Assembly: GCA_020847855.1 (NCBI GenBank)
Contig: JADLBH010000020.1
Location: forward strand, 1-60,248
Length of the DNA: 60,248 nucleotides
Source: Fimbriimonadaceae bacterium
Lineage (GTDB): Bacteria > Armatimonadota > Fimbriimonadia > Fimbriimonadales > Fimbriimonadaceae
Reading direction: 5' to 3'
Below, in pieces: positions 52,569 to 59,163 of the stretch. The first letter of the stretch is position 1; each line of letters starts with the position of its first letter. The translations under genes and the position numbers were made by a program. The notes under the pieces were generated by a model. It saw nothing but the letters and a program-made list of their open reading frames with translations. It made no database searches and had not been told where the DNA came from.

Positions 52569-53921
52569 TCAAGGCCGACGGAACGCCCGATTGATCGCGA
52601 CTGCAGGGCCCAGCAGCCCGCGCCTCTGGAGCTTGCCTGCGATCGCTTGCACGCGGATGAGGCGCACGAGGCCAAAGAGCACGAGCCCTACTGTGAAGGC
52701 TCGCAAGGCAATCATGGACGCCTCTTGCCAACGGGTGCCCGTGGCCAGCAACACCACTAAGATGAACGCGATCGGAAGCCAAAACGCTGGATGGAAGAGC
52801 TCGCGAAGCGTTGTCAGGAACGGATGGCTGGACTTTGCCTTGGGCGGGCGAGCCGGGCCGAGGCTCTTCAGCCGTTCCAAGCCACGGTTGCGGCGACTCC
52901 AGAATCCTGCGGTCACGGTGCCGGTGAGCAGCGCGGAGGCTGCGATGAACGCGGCCAGCACAATGGGCAAGGCGGGTGCTTCCAGACCAAGGCGCGCGGA
53001 GATCCATCGGATCGTGATATCGTAGGCCTTGAACAGGTCGTTGCCCACGAGCAGCCACTGAAGAAGGATTCCTTGGCCCGAGGACCAAGCCCCGATCAAC
53101 ACCCCGCCCAGGAACACAGAGAACCGACTCCAGCCCAAGAACCGGATCGCGGCCGAGTACAGGATCCCCTGAACGGAGATCGCCAGCATGGGGCGCAGGC
53201 GGCTCCCCGCCGGGCTCAGTGCCTTGAGGCCTGCGGCAACCAGGGCGACCCACGCTACGCGCTCCCGGTTCGCCAGGCCTTCCGCGGCAGAGGTCATCAC
53301 GAGGGCTTGGAGGGTCGAGAGGAATTGTCCTCGGAGCGGTACCTTGGCGCCATGAAGCGCGCTTCCCAAGCTCGCTTCGAGGGCTCCCGCACCGGCCCCG
53401 TAGACCCCGACCGCCTCCCAATCTCGCGCACCGACGCACAGAGCCTCAAGTCGCTGCGCCGAATGCGGCTCGCGCACGTCCACGACTAGATCGAACGGCC
53501 GACCTAACCGATCTCCGACGGCAGGCAGTTGATCCTCGCGCACCGCCATGAGGACGATCGTCGGGTTCGCCTCCACGATGGCGGGCCAAAATCTGAAGTG
53601 GCCCGCACCTGTGGCTTCCCACGGCCCGAACTCGTCCAAGGCAACGATCTCAGCACCCGCGAACGCCAGCTCGAGTACAGGCTCGGAGAACACGTAGCGC
53701 GGACGGCGCGTCTCGTCTCGAACTGCAAAGGGAAACCGCTCGCCTGCCGGGATCAGTACGAGGTCGTATGACTCTGCCCCTCGATGCCCCTCAATCCTGG
53801 GACCAGCGGGTTGGAGGAAACCGGCAACCGACTTTCCTCGGGCGAGCAATCGCTCCGAAACCTCGTTGAGCAAGCTAGTCTTCCCGCTCCCAACCGGGCC
53901 GGTGACGACGATGAGGAGCAT
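52569..53921 (-). CDS. THEP1-like NTPase fused to a membrane domain
   Basis: 450 aa. N-terminal about 175 residues form a nucleoside-triphosphatase of the THEP1/DUF2478 type: Walker A VTGPVGSGKTSLLNEV and Walker B EIVALDEFGPWE. Residues about 195-450 hold roughly six membrane helices (ERVAWVALVAAGLKAL; MLAISVQGILYSAAIRFLGW; FSVFLGGVLIGAWSSGQGILLQWLL; IVLAAFIAASALLTGTVTAGF; WLPIAFILVVLLATG). The membrane part resembles ECF-type or DUF transport domains, but I cannot name it. The frame is continuous, with no break at the junction. Start ATG 53921 overlaps the stop of the upstream fragment (TAATG). Confidence 0.75.
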   Translation of the reverse strand: MLLIVVTGPVGSGKTSLLNEVSERLLARGKSVAGFLQPAGPRIEGHRGAESYDLVLIPAGERFPFAVRDETRRPRYVFSEPVLELAFAGAEIVALDEFGPWEATGAGHFRFWPAIVEANPTIVLMAVREDQLPAVGDRLGRPFDLVVDVREPHSAQRLEALCVGARDWEAVGVYGAGAGALEASLGSALHGAKVPLRGQFLSTLQALVMTSAAEGLANRERVAWVALVAAGLKALSPAGSRLRPMLAISVQGILYSAAIRFLGWSRFSVFLGGVLIGAWSSGQGILLQWLLVGNDLFKAYDITIRWISARLGLEAPALPIVLAAFIAASALLTGTVTAGFWSRRNRGLERLKSLGPARPPKAKSSHPFLTTLRELFHPAFWLPIAFILVVLLATGTRWQEASMIALRAFTVGLVLFGLVRLIRVQAIAGKLQRRGLLGPAVAINRAFRRP

Positions 53922-54340
53922 TACAGCCAGAACATGGATCGGATCGAGCGTCGGCCGGGTGCGTCCCTAACCGCCCTTCCGTCGGCGGTCACATTGTTGG
54001 CACCCTTGCGGTGTAGGGTCGGGTTTGTCCCCTTTCGATCCTGCAGTACCATGGTGAAGCTCGGTTGTACGATCTCGCCCGCTTGGATCGCTCGACCGGG
54101 GCTGCCGCCCTGGGTTTGCTCCCTGCGCGTGTCAGCGAAGATATAGGCATTCTGCTCGTAGTTCGTGTTCGGGGATGCGTCGGGATAGGACCTTGCGCTG
54201 CTCGGACAGAACCCGAGGTCGAAGATCTTGACATAGGGTTGCATCAGGTGCAGAAGCGGACCTGCGTCCCAGCGATTCGTCGGCGGATACGTTTGCAGCG
54301 GGCGGCCTTGGGAGAAGCGTGCTCGGAAGTGTGCCGCAGA
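53921..54340 (-). pseudogene. C-terminal part of a pseudopilin/DUF1559-like protein
   Basis: The minus frame is open from about 54340 (just after a TAG) to the TAA at 53921. It reads FSQGRPLQTYPPTNRWDAGP, then LMQPYVKIFDLGFCPSSARS and LHRKGANNVTADGRAVRD, the H-x9-DG end found in multi-copy pseudopilins. The prepilin leader and ALSN segment are missing; upstream sequence in the other minus frames gives no leader. Likely a truncated or frameshifted gene. Its stop overlaps the NTPase start. Confidence 0.6.
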
Positions 54341-54392
54341 CTACGGTGCGGAAGTACTCCTTTCGTGGCGCCGAGTCCTCGCCCCACTGTGG

Positions 54393-54671
54393 ATGCCCGC
54401 GGGAACACCCTCGAGCGAAGCCCGAGTCGTTTACGATGTAACGAATCCGTTTCTTGCGCAGATTTGTGGACCCTTCGGAGACGGAGGATTGGCACGTGAC
54501 GTTGAGGCCATCCTCAGACGGATTGACTGGCATTCGCAGGTCACGGTCAACTTCGTAGAGGGTGATGGCACTGCGGGGTGGAACCGATCCAGCCGGACCG
54601 TAACGGTTCATAGTGCTTACATCCTAAGGTTCTTCGATCAAGGTCGGCGGAACCACCTAGGCGGGGGCTAA
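54393..54671 (+). CDS. Unrecognised short ORF, probably a fragment
   Basis: 92 codons. The section LARDVEAILRRIDWHSQVTVNFVEGDGTAGWNRSSRTVTVHSAYIL (cited by its ends) has the look of a folded domain, with helix, strand and a loop GDGTAGW. There is no good start or ribosome-binding site, and nothing upstream belongs to it. It may be the remnant of a larger protein; I cannot name a family. Confidence 0.3.
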   Translation: MPAGTPSSEARVVYDVTNPFLAQICGPFGDGGLARDVEAILRRIDWHSQVTVNFVEGDGTAGWNRSSRTVTVHSAYILRFFDQGRRNHLGGG

Positions 54672-54747
54672 CGTCCGGAATCGAGCAAGGCTCGATTACT
54701 GTCTGCGATCGCCTGGCGGCGTAGGTGGGGCCACGAGGACGCCCGGC

Positions 54748-54993
54748 CTACTCCTGTAATTCGGTCTCATCCTGCGGCGTAGGGCCCTGTTTCGCCTCAA
54801 CCTCGTCAGAAGCCGGTTGCGGCGAACCGCCTTCGTTCTCCCAGCGCTCCAACGCCCGGTCGCGAAGGGCCTCGCATGCCTGGTTGCCCACCGCTCGTCC
54901 GTTCTCTTCTTGCCTTGGCTTGGTTTCGCACCGGTCCGAGTTCGCCGAACTAGCACCAGGAGGAGTGCGATCCCCGGCAGAGGTTGCGCTCAT
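54748..54993 (-). CDS. Small DUF2934-like protein
   Basis: 81 aa from ATG 54993, which overlaps the stop of the ferredoxin gene (ATGA). The segment ACEALRDRALERWENEGG matches the DUF2934 core (REIRERAYxLWEEEGxP). The rest is charged and disordered. DUF2934 proteins are small cytoplasmic proteins of unknown role. The overlap argues for a real, coupled gene despite the low complexity. Confidence 0.55.
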   Translation of the reverse strand: MSATSAGDRTPPGASSANSDRCETKPRQEENGRAVGNQACEALRDRALERWENEGGSPQPASDEVEAKQGPTPQDETELQE

Positions 54994-55235
54994 TCGACTT
55001 CGGGGGCAGGAGCCTTCTCCCAAGTGAGCGCACCACTGGGGCACTTTTCGACTTGGGCGATGATTTGCTCGGTGGTTGCCGCTAGAGGATCAATCCAAGG
55101 GCGTCGCTGCGGATTGAAAACCTCTCCGAGCCCCCGAGCACAAATACCCGAGTGGGCGCACAGGCTCGGTTTCCAGAGGACGACGATCTCGTCGTTCGAG
55201 TAGCGAAGGGTCGCTGTCTTCCTTTCGTTGCTCAT
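54990..55235 (-). CDS. YjdI-type [4Fe-4S] mono-cluster protein
   Basis: 81 aa from ATG 55235 (a GTG at 55247 is the alternative). The Fer4_19 pattern is clear: VLWKPSLCAHSGICARGLGEVFNPQRRPWI, then VEKCPSGALTW, giving the four Cys-type ligand set of YjdI proteins. It is probably a low-molecular-weight electron carrier or Fe-S protein. Followed by the DUF2934-like gene with a 4-bp overlap. Confidence 0.85.
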   Translation of the reverse strand: MSNERKTATLRYSNDEIVVLWKPSLCAHSGICARGLGEVFNPQRRPWIDPLAATTEQIIAQVEKCPSGALTWEKAPAPEVE

Positions 55236-55248
55236 GAGGTTACTCACG

Positions 55249-55254
55249 ATTATA
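55249..55254 (-). promoter_or_regulatory. Perfect -10 box (TATAAT) for the ferredoxin operon
   Basis: TATAAT on the minus strand, ending 13 nt before the ATG at 55235. A start site 6-7 nt downstream would leave a leader of only about 7 nt, so the mRNA could be nearly leaderless. A weak -35 (GTTCAC-like) lies about 17 nt upstream. Confidence 0.5.
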
Positions 55255-55259
55255 CAAGG

Positions 55260-56089
55260 ATCGGCAGAGAGGTGAACCCGGCGGCGAGGGCGATGGCGCT
55301 GGCCCTACGGGAAGTGGCCGTGTCGAGGACGGTCAAGGATCTGTCCGCCAGGTCAAACGTGACCTCGGCAGACTTGGACACTTACGAGCGAAAGGATCGG
55401 CTCGGCGAGTGGAAGGTCAACCAGGTAGCCCAGCCGAATGGCGTGCGCTCAGCTTCCGGCATTTCTGGGACGACCACGATCAGCCGGTTCCGTGGAGGCG
55501 CGCCCAAGTCGGGCCACGAAGAGATCGGAGTTCCTCGCAGGAGTTCCGCTCTTTCACGATCGGAACGAAGGGGATGCCGATCGGCGTGGCCGTCTCGCAA
55601 GTTTGCCATGCTTGCACCCCGTCCCTCATTGGGTGAGCCACCAAGTTGCCTACGGCATAGCGGGCTTCTGCAATGAAAGCGATGTCCTCCTAAACGATAA
55701 GGATTTTGAGATGCATCACGCTTTGCCGACACTGCTCCTAGTCGCGGTTCCGCGCAGAGGCGCGGACGACGTAGCTGGGTGTAAGAACCCTTTCGAGCAC
55801 CAGCCGGTCGCCTTCATCGAGCCCAAGCCGCGAGACTCGGTATTCGAGTACGCAGAGGTCTCGCTCGTCACCCGATCCCAGGATTGCGGTAGGCATGACC
55901 TTTCGCAACGAACGAAGGGAGGCACGGCGCAAGCGCGGGGTATGCGAGATCATCTTCTCAATGCCAGACCGCTAGCCGGGGCCCTCAGACCAAACGGTGC
56001 GGCTTTGGCCATCGGCCCCGCTCACAACTTGTGGAGCACGTAGGCACCTAGGAGCCATCCTCCGAAACTTTCTCCGGATAAGCCAGTCT
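55260..56089. other. 830 bp without a supported gene, probably degraded sequence
   Basis: Several open frames overlap on both strands and none dominates. The most protein-like is on the minus strand (55738-55953, ERDLCVLEYRVSRLGLDEGDR), with another stretch at 55382-55732 in a different frame (NRLIVVVPEMPEAERTPFGW). They could be parts of one decayed gene. No family recognised. It borders the tRNA-Ala repeat at 56090. Confidence 0.4.
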
Positions 56090-56214
56090 TGGTGGAGATG
56101 ATGGGATTCGAACCCACGACCTCTGCAGTGCGATGACCGTTTTGAAGGTCAATCTAAATGAAAACAGCCAATTTTGAACCTAAATGACCTCTGCAGTTGC
56201 GAACTGCAGTGGTC
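56090..56214 (-). mobile_element. Left attachment-like unit: tRNA-Ala(CGC) 3' half plus inverted repeat
   Basis: Minus-strand reading of 56090-56135 is the tRNA-Ala 3' half: anticodon loop ending TCGCAC, 3' anticodon stem TGCAG, T arm GTGGG-TTCGAAT-CCCAT, acceptor CATCTCC, A73 and CCA. U70 implies the G3-U70 alanine identity pair. The 5' half is absent. At 56186-56214 follows an inverted repeat (GACCTCTGCAGTT, 3 nt, AACTGCAGTGGTC; 12 of 13 pairs). The same unit recurs at 59974-60098 with identical spacing. Such 3'-tRNA duplications are typical integrase attachment sites. Confidence 0.85.
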
Positions 56215-56286
56215 AGGAGCGAACGTACTTCAGGGCCCCACTTCGCACCATCTGTGGCTCATCTCTTGGGGGCTCGGGAACTAAAT

Positions 56287-56308
56287 CGATTAAAGAATCG
56301 TTTAATCG
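56287..56308 (+). promoter_or_regulatory. Palindromic operator of the ArsR-family repressor
   Basis: Arms CGATTAAA and TTTAATCG, perfectly complementary, around GAATCG. It ends 3 bp before the repressor ATG (56312). AT-rich 8-bp arms with a 6-bp centre fit ArsR/SmtB operators, so the repressor probably controls its own operon from here. Confidence 0.75.
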
Positions 56309-56311
56309 TGT

Positions 56312-56698
56312 ATGCCGACCGGAAAGAAGTCCAGCGTAGAGACCCTTCGATGCGACGCCTATAACGACGACCCTTTGCGCGTGGCGCGGGTGGCGAAGCG
56401 AATGCCGGACCGGGAGTGGATCGAGGCTTCGGCCAGGCGGCTGGCGGCCATCGGGCACCCGGTGCGGGCGACGATCCTCTCCGCCATCGGCATCGAGCCG
56501 CTCTGCGTTTGCGAGCTGAGTGCGCTCTTAGGAATGTCCTCCCCCGCGCTGATGCACCACTTGAGGATTCTAGGTGGGGCGCGGGTGATCGAGGTGCGGA
56601 AGGAGGGCAAGTTCGCGGTTTACAGCCCGACGGATCCCTCGGCGCTCGCCGCGCTCGAAGCGGCCTCAGCAGACAGAATTCCATTGGAGGTGGCTTAG
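56312..56698 (+). CDS. ArsR/SmtB-family metal-sensing repressor
   Basis: 128 aa. Winged helix core: LAAIGHPVRATILSAIGIEPLCVCELSALLGMSSPALMHHLRILGGARVI (cited by its ends). The ELCVCDL-type motif is present as LCVCEL, the alpha-3 metal site of ArsR/CadC. An N-terminal Cys in VETLRCDAYNDDPLRVARV matches the extra ligand region of CadC/CmtR-type sensors for soft metals. Metal binding would release the operator just upstream. Its stop abuts the MerT gene ATG, so it leads the operon. Confidence 0.9.
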   Translation: MPTGKKSSVETLRCDAYNDDPLRVARVAKRMPDREWIEASARRLAAIGHPVRATILSAIGIEPLCVCELSALLGMSSPALMHHLRILGGARVIEVRKEGKFAVYSPTDPSALAALEAASADRIPLEVA

Positions 56699-57301
56699 AT
56701 GAAGACCGTTGTTTCTTACATCGGCACGGCGGTGGCGGCGCTCGCGGCCTCGGCGTGTTGCTGGATTCCGGCGCTGCTCGGCGCGGGGGCAGCAGGCTCA
56801 CTCGGGATTTCAGCGGCGCTCGCCCCCTGGCGTCCCTATCTACTCGTGTTGACTGGGCTTTTTTTGACCGCAGGCTTTTGGATGGTCTATCGTCGGCCCA
56901 AGTCGGATTGCTGCGACTCGGGTGGCTGCGCGACGCCGGCTGCAAGAACCCGCCGCCGGATCAACATCGGGGTGATGTGGTCGATTGCCGCCTTCTCGCT
57001 CGCCATGGCGGCATACCCAGAGGTTCAAGCAATGCGTTCTCGAGCTTCGCACGCGGCCGAAGCACCCGTAATGGCAGCGGCTTCGCGCGAGGTGGTCTTG
57101 GCGGTCAAAGGCATGGATTGCGAGGCGTGCGCGGCACCCATTGAGGAGAACCTGAAGCAGGTTCCAGGGGTCGTTTTCGCGCGAGTGGATTATCCCAAGG
57201 CTCGCGCGGTCGTTGGGCTCGGAAGACCGGAGCCGACACAAGCTGCGCTCATCGAGGCTGTGAAGAAAAGCGGATTTGAAGCGACAGTAACGAAACTCTA
57301 A
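56699..57301 (+). CDS. Mercury-type transporter MerT fused to HMA domain (MerTP)
   Basis: 200 aa. The MerT part (1-115) has three membrane helices, the first with the vicinal Cys pair (AALAASACCWIPALLGAG) and a loop with the second site (KSDCCDSGGC). The C-terminal part (about 130-200) is an HMA domain with VKGMDCEACAAPIEENLKQVPGV. It moves Hg(II) or a similar soft cation to the cytoplasm by thiol exchange. All Cys positions are normal here. GGAGG at 56686-56690 is 8 nt from the ATG. No merA is in the island, so import would need another detoxifying step. Confidence 0.9.
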   Translation: MKTVVSYIGTAVAALAASACCWIPALLGAGAAGSLGISAALAPWRPYLLVLTGLFLTAGFWMVYRRPKSDCCDSGGCATPAARTRRRINIGVMWSIAAFSLAMAAYPEVQAMRSRASHAAEAPVMAAASREVVLAVKGMDCEACAAPIEENLKQVPGVVFARVDYPKARAVVGLGRPEPTQAALIEAVKKSGFEATVTKL

Positions 57302-57311
57302 CGGAGGAAAC

Positions 57312-57830
57312 ATGATGAAGACACTGACATTGGTCCTGCTCGCTGTGGCAGGCATTTACGGACAGGCGGGCAAAGCCCCGCAAGAGCACCCGAAGCCCGT
57401 GCCGGTGACGCTGGCTATTTCGGGAATGACGTGAGGGGGTTGTTCGGCCGCGGCGCGGTCGGCAATCGCCGGGACGAAGGGATGCGAGACCCCAGTGGAA
57501 GTAAGCCTGGAAGAGGGGAGCGCAAGATTTAAGTTGGACGCGTGTTGTACGCCGCTCCAAGCCCCCATCAAGGCAGTGGAAGGCGCTCACCGAGGCAGCT
57601 TTAAGGCCCAGCTGCTGCTGCAAACAGAGGGCTCTCCGGGCGCGCGGTGGAGCAAGGCTCGCGAAGGGATCGCGAGGGTCGAAGGCGTGAAGGCGGTTTC
57701 GGAACCCGACAAGGTCGGATTTTTCAAGGTCGCCCTCGATACCAGCAAAACAACGCTTCTGATAGACCTCGTGAAGGCGGCCAAGGAGGCGGGCGTTGTT
57801 GTCCGCGATCCGAAGCGCGCAGCGCGGTGA
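57312..57830 (+). CDS. MerP-like periplasmic HMA protein with predicted selenocysteine
   Basis: 172 aa when the UGA at 57432-57434 is read as Sec. Signal peptide (TLTLVLLAVAGIYG), then an HMA domain whose metal motif is SGM-T-U-GGC: the UGA sits exactly at the first Cys of GMTCxxC. The frame continues with normal codons to a UGA stop at 57828. A second, degenerate HMA-like half follows (about 100-172, GIARVEGVKAVSEPDKVGFFKVALD). A hairpin (57444-57462) lies at bacterial SECIS distance. GGAGG (57303-57307) precedes tandem ATGs 57312 and 57315; the second has the better spacing. Sec-containing MerP proteins are known from surveys. If Sec is not made, the gene would give only a 40-aa peptide. 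Confidence 0.85.
57444..57462 (+). promoter_or_regulatory. Putative bacterial SECIS hairpin in the merP-like gene
   Basis: TCGGCC pairs with GGTCGG (two G-U pairs) around loop GCGGCGC. The loop opens with G, 16 nt after the UGA, inside the usual window for SelB binding. Confidence 0.6.
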
Positions 57831-57855
57831 GGTCGAACTTGGCGTAATTCAGCAC

Positions 57856-57890
57856 GCCCCCTCCGTCCGGTCCAAAAAGCTGGAGGGGGC
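57856..57890 (+). promoter_or_regulatory. Strong intercistronic hairpin
   Basis: GCCCCCTCC pairs perfectly with GGAGGGGGC (9 bp) around a 17-nt loop, between the MerP-like stop (57830) and the AhpD-like start (57910). No T-run follows, so it is not an intrinsic terminator; an mRNA-stability or processing element is more likely. Confidence 0.6.
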
Positions 57891-57909
57891 CAATACAACA
57901 GGAGAACAA

Positions 57910-58275
57910 ATGAACAACCAATTGACAGACATCGAACCTGCTTACGAGCACTTGACGGACTTCGCTAAAGCTACGCACGGCACGACGGGCGCGATCCAAG
58001 GGATGCGACAAAAGGCGATCTACAGCGATGGAGCGCTATCGTCGAAGTTCAAGACTCTCGGGGCGCTGCTTTGGTCCATCAGCGCGCGCTGCGAGCCTTG
58101 CGTGAAATATTACGCCCTGAAGTCGCGCGAGATGGGTGTGACCGAAGAGGAGATTGGCGAGATCGGCGCGCTGGCCTCGACAATGGGAGGCTGCGTAGGA
58201 GAGACCTGGGGATTAAAGGCGTATGCGGCTTTTAAGGAGGCGAGTCCGGCGGATGAAGAGTGCTGCGCGGTCTGA
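57910..58275 (+). CDS. AhpD-like (carboxymuconolactone decarboxylase family) protein
   Basis: 121 aa from ATG 57910, AGGAG 5 nt upstream. CMD-domain redox motif ARCEPCVKYYALKSREMGVTEEEIGE (Cys-x2-Cys) and a C-terminal Cys-rich end ASPADEECCAV, which looks like a metal or thiol site. AhpD-type proteins reduce peroxides or alkyl-thiols with two redox Cys. A longer in-frame start at 57796 would run through the upstream hairpin. Both Cys of the motif are ordinary Cys here. It belongs to the same operon. Confidence 0.83.
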   Translation: MNNQLTDIEPAYEHLTDFAKATHGTTGAIQGMRQKAIYSDGALSSKFKTLGALLWSISARCEPCVKYYALKSREMGVTEEEIGEIGALASTMGGCVGETWGLKAYAAFKEASPADEECCAV

Positions 58276-58338
58276 CGACCTGCGCGCCACCGGAGTCGGC
58301 CGTGGCACCAAACTCCGGCCCCGCCCGTTCTAAACGAT

Positions 58339-59163
58339 ATGATTGCCATCTTGCTCACCGCCGTCATGCAATCCGATCTTCCCGATCAATCCAAGGTCGC
58401 CGCCGCCTTTAATGCCGCCAAAGGCAAGGTGCGCGTCGTCATGCTCGTGTCCCCGACCTGAGGGGAGTGCGTTCATGGCGCGGACGTGATCCGCGACGAC
58501 GTGGTCCTCAAACTCAAAGACAAGCGCCTGGCGGCGTTCTCGGTCTATATTCCCATGGTTCCAGGTGATTCCGATAAACCGGCGGTCGAAGCCGCCAAGA
58601 GACTGGAGAAAGCGGGCATCAAGTCGTTCTGGGACGGCAAGCGCGAACTCGGAAAAGCCTATGCCAGTATCGTCACCCTGCCGAAGGGCCGAACCATAGC
58701 GTGGGACATCTATTTCGTTTACGGGCCTGATGCGGTATGGGGCCGGACGCCTCCAAAGCCGGTCTACTGGATGCATCAGCTCGCCGTTGACGACAAATGC
58801 CTCGACGGGACAAAGTTCCGCGTAGCGGTGAAGAAGGAACTCGACGCCATGAAGCAAACGAAGCACTTGGTTCTCCTGACTCGGGATGGCTGTACAGGTA
58901 CGGTGACGATGAAGGCAAACCTCGACGCCGCTGTCAAGAAGCTCAAAGGCTGGGATTACGAAATCGTCGACCTCGACAAGCTCCCCAAGGGCGACCCTCG
59001 GAAGGGATATCCCACGCCCACCCTCCTGTTTGCTGGCAAGGACCTTTACGGCATGGCGCCACCCGCGCCTGGCACTGACTCCCCTGGGTGACGCTTGTAT
59101 TCGGGCGGAGTTCCGTCCTCTAGCGACATCGCACAGAAACTGGCAGGAACCGAGAAGAAATGA
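58339..59163 (+). CDS. Two-domain thioredoxin-like protein with two predicted selenocysteines
   Basis: 274 aa if both UGAs are Sec. U41 is in VMLVSPT-U-GEC, the redox C-x-x-C position of a thioredoxin-like domain (about 25-160). U251 is in DSPG-U-RLYSGGVPSSSDI, where I would expect a Cys-Arg-x-Tyr-x-Gly-Gly motif. The second domain (175-270) has HLVLLTRDGCTGTVTMKANLDAA and GYPTPTLLFAGKDLYGM. Both UGAs keep the same frame on either side; each has a hairpin 16-25 nt downstream. The frame ends at TGA 59161, overlapping the next ATG (ATGA), which supports reading through 59089. Without Sec, only 40 residues would be made from ATG 58339. Confidence 0.8.
58479..58495 (+). promoter_or_regulatory. 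Putative bacterial SECIS hairpin, first UGA of the thioredoxin-like gene
   Basis: CGCGGA and TCCGCG pair perfectly (6 bp) around CGTGA, a loop with G in second position. It starts 17 nt after the UGA at 58459-58461. This is the best of the four hairpins. Confidence 0.65.
59103..59118 (+). promoter_or_regulatory. Putative bacterial SECIS hairpin, second UGA of the thioredoxin-like gene
   Basis: GGGCGG pairs with CCGTCC (one G-U pair) around the tetraloop AGTT. The loop G is 19 nt after the UGA at 59089-59091, within range. Confidence 0.55.

Noticed and set aside
55438-56043. A 201-aa plus-strand protein
   Set aside because: The composition is that of a shadow frame (no hydrophobic core pattern, no start signal), and opposite frames look at least as good.
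56090-56135. An intact tRNA gene
   Set aside because: Only the 3' half is present; no sequence upstream on the minus strand can form the acceptor 5' strand, D arm or anticodon 5' stem.
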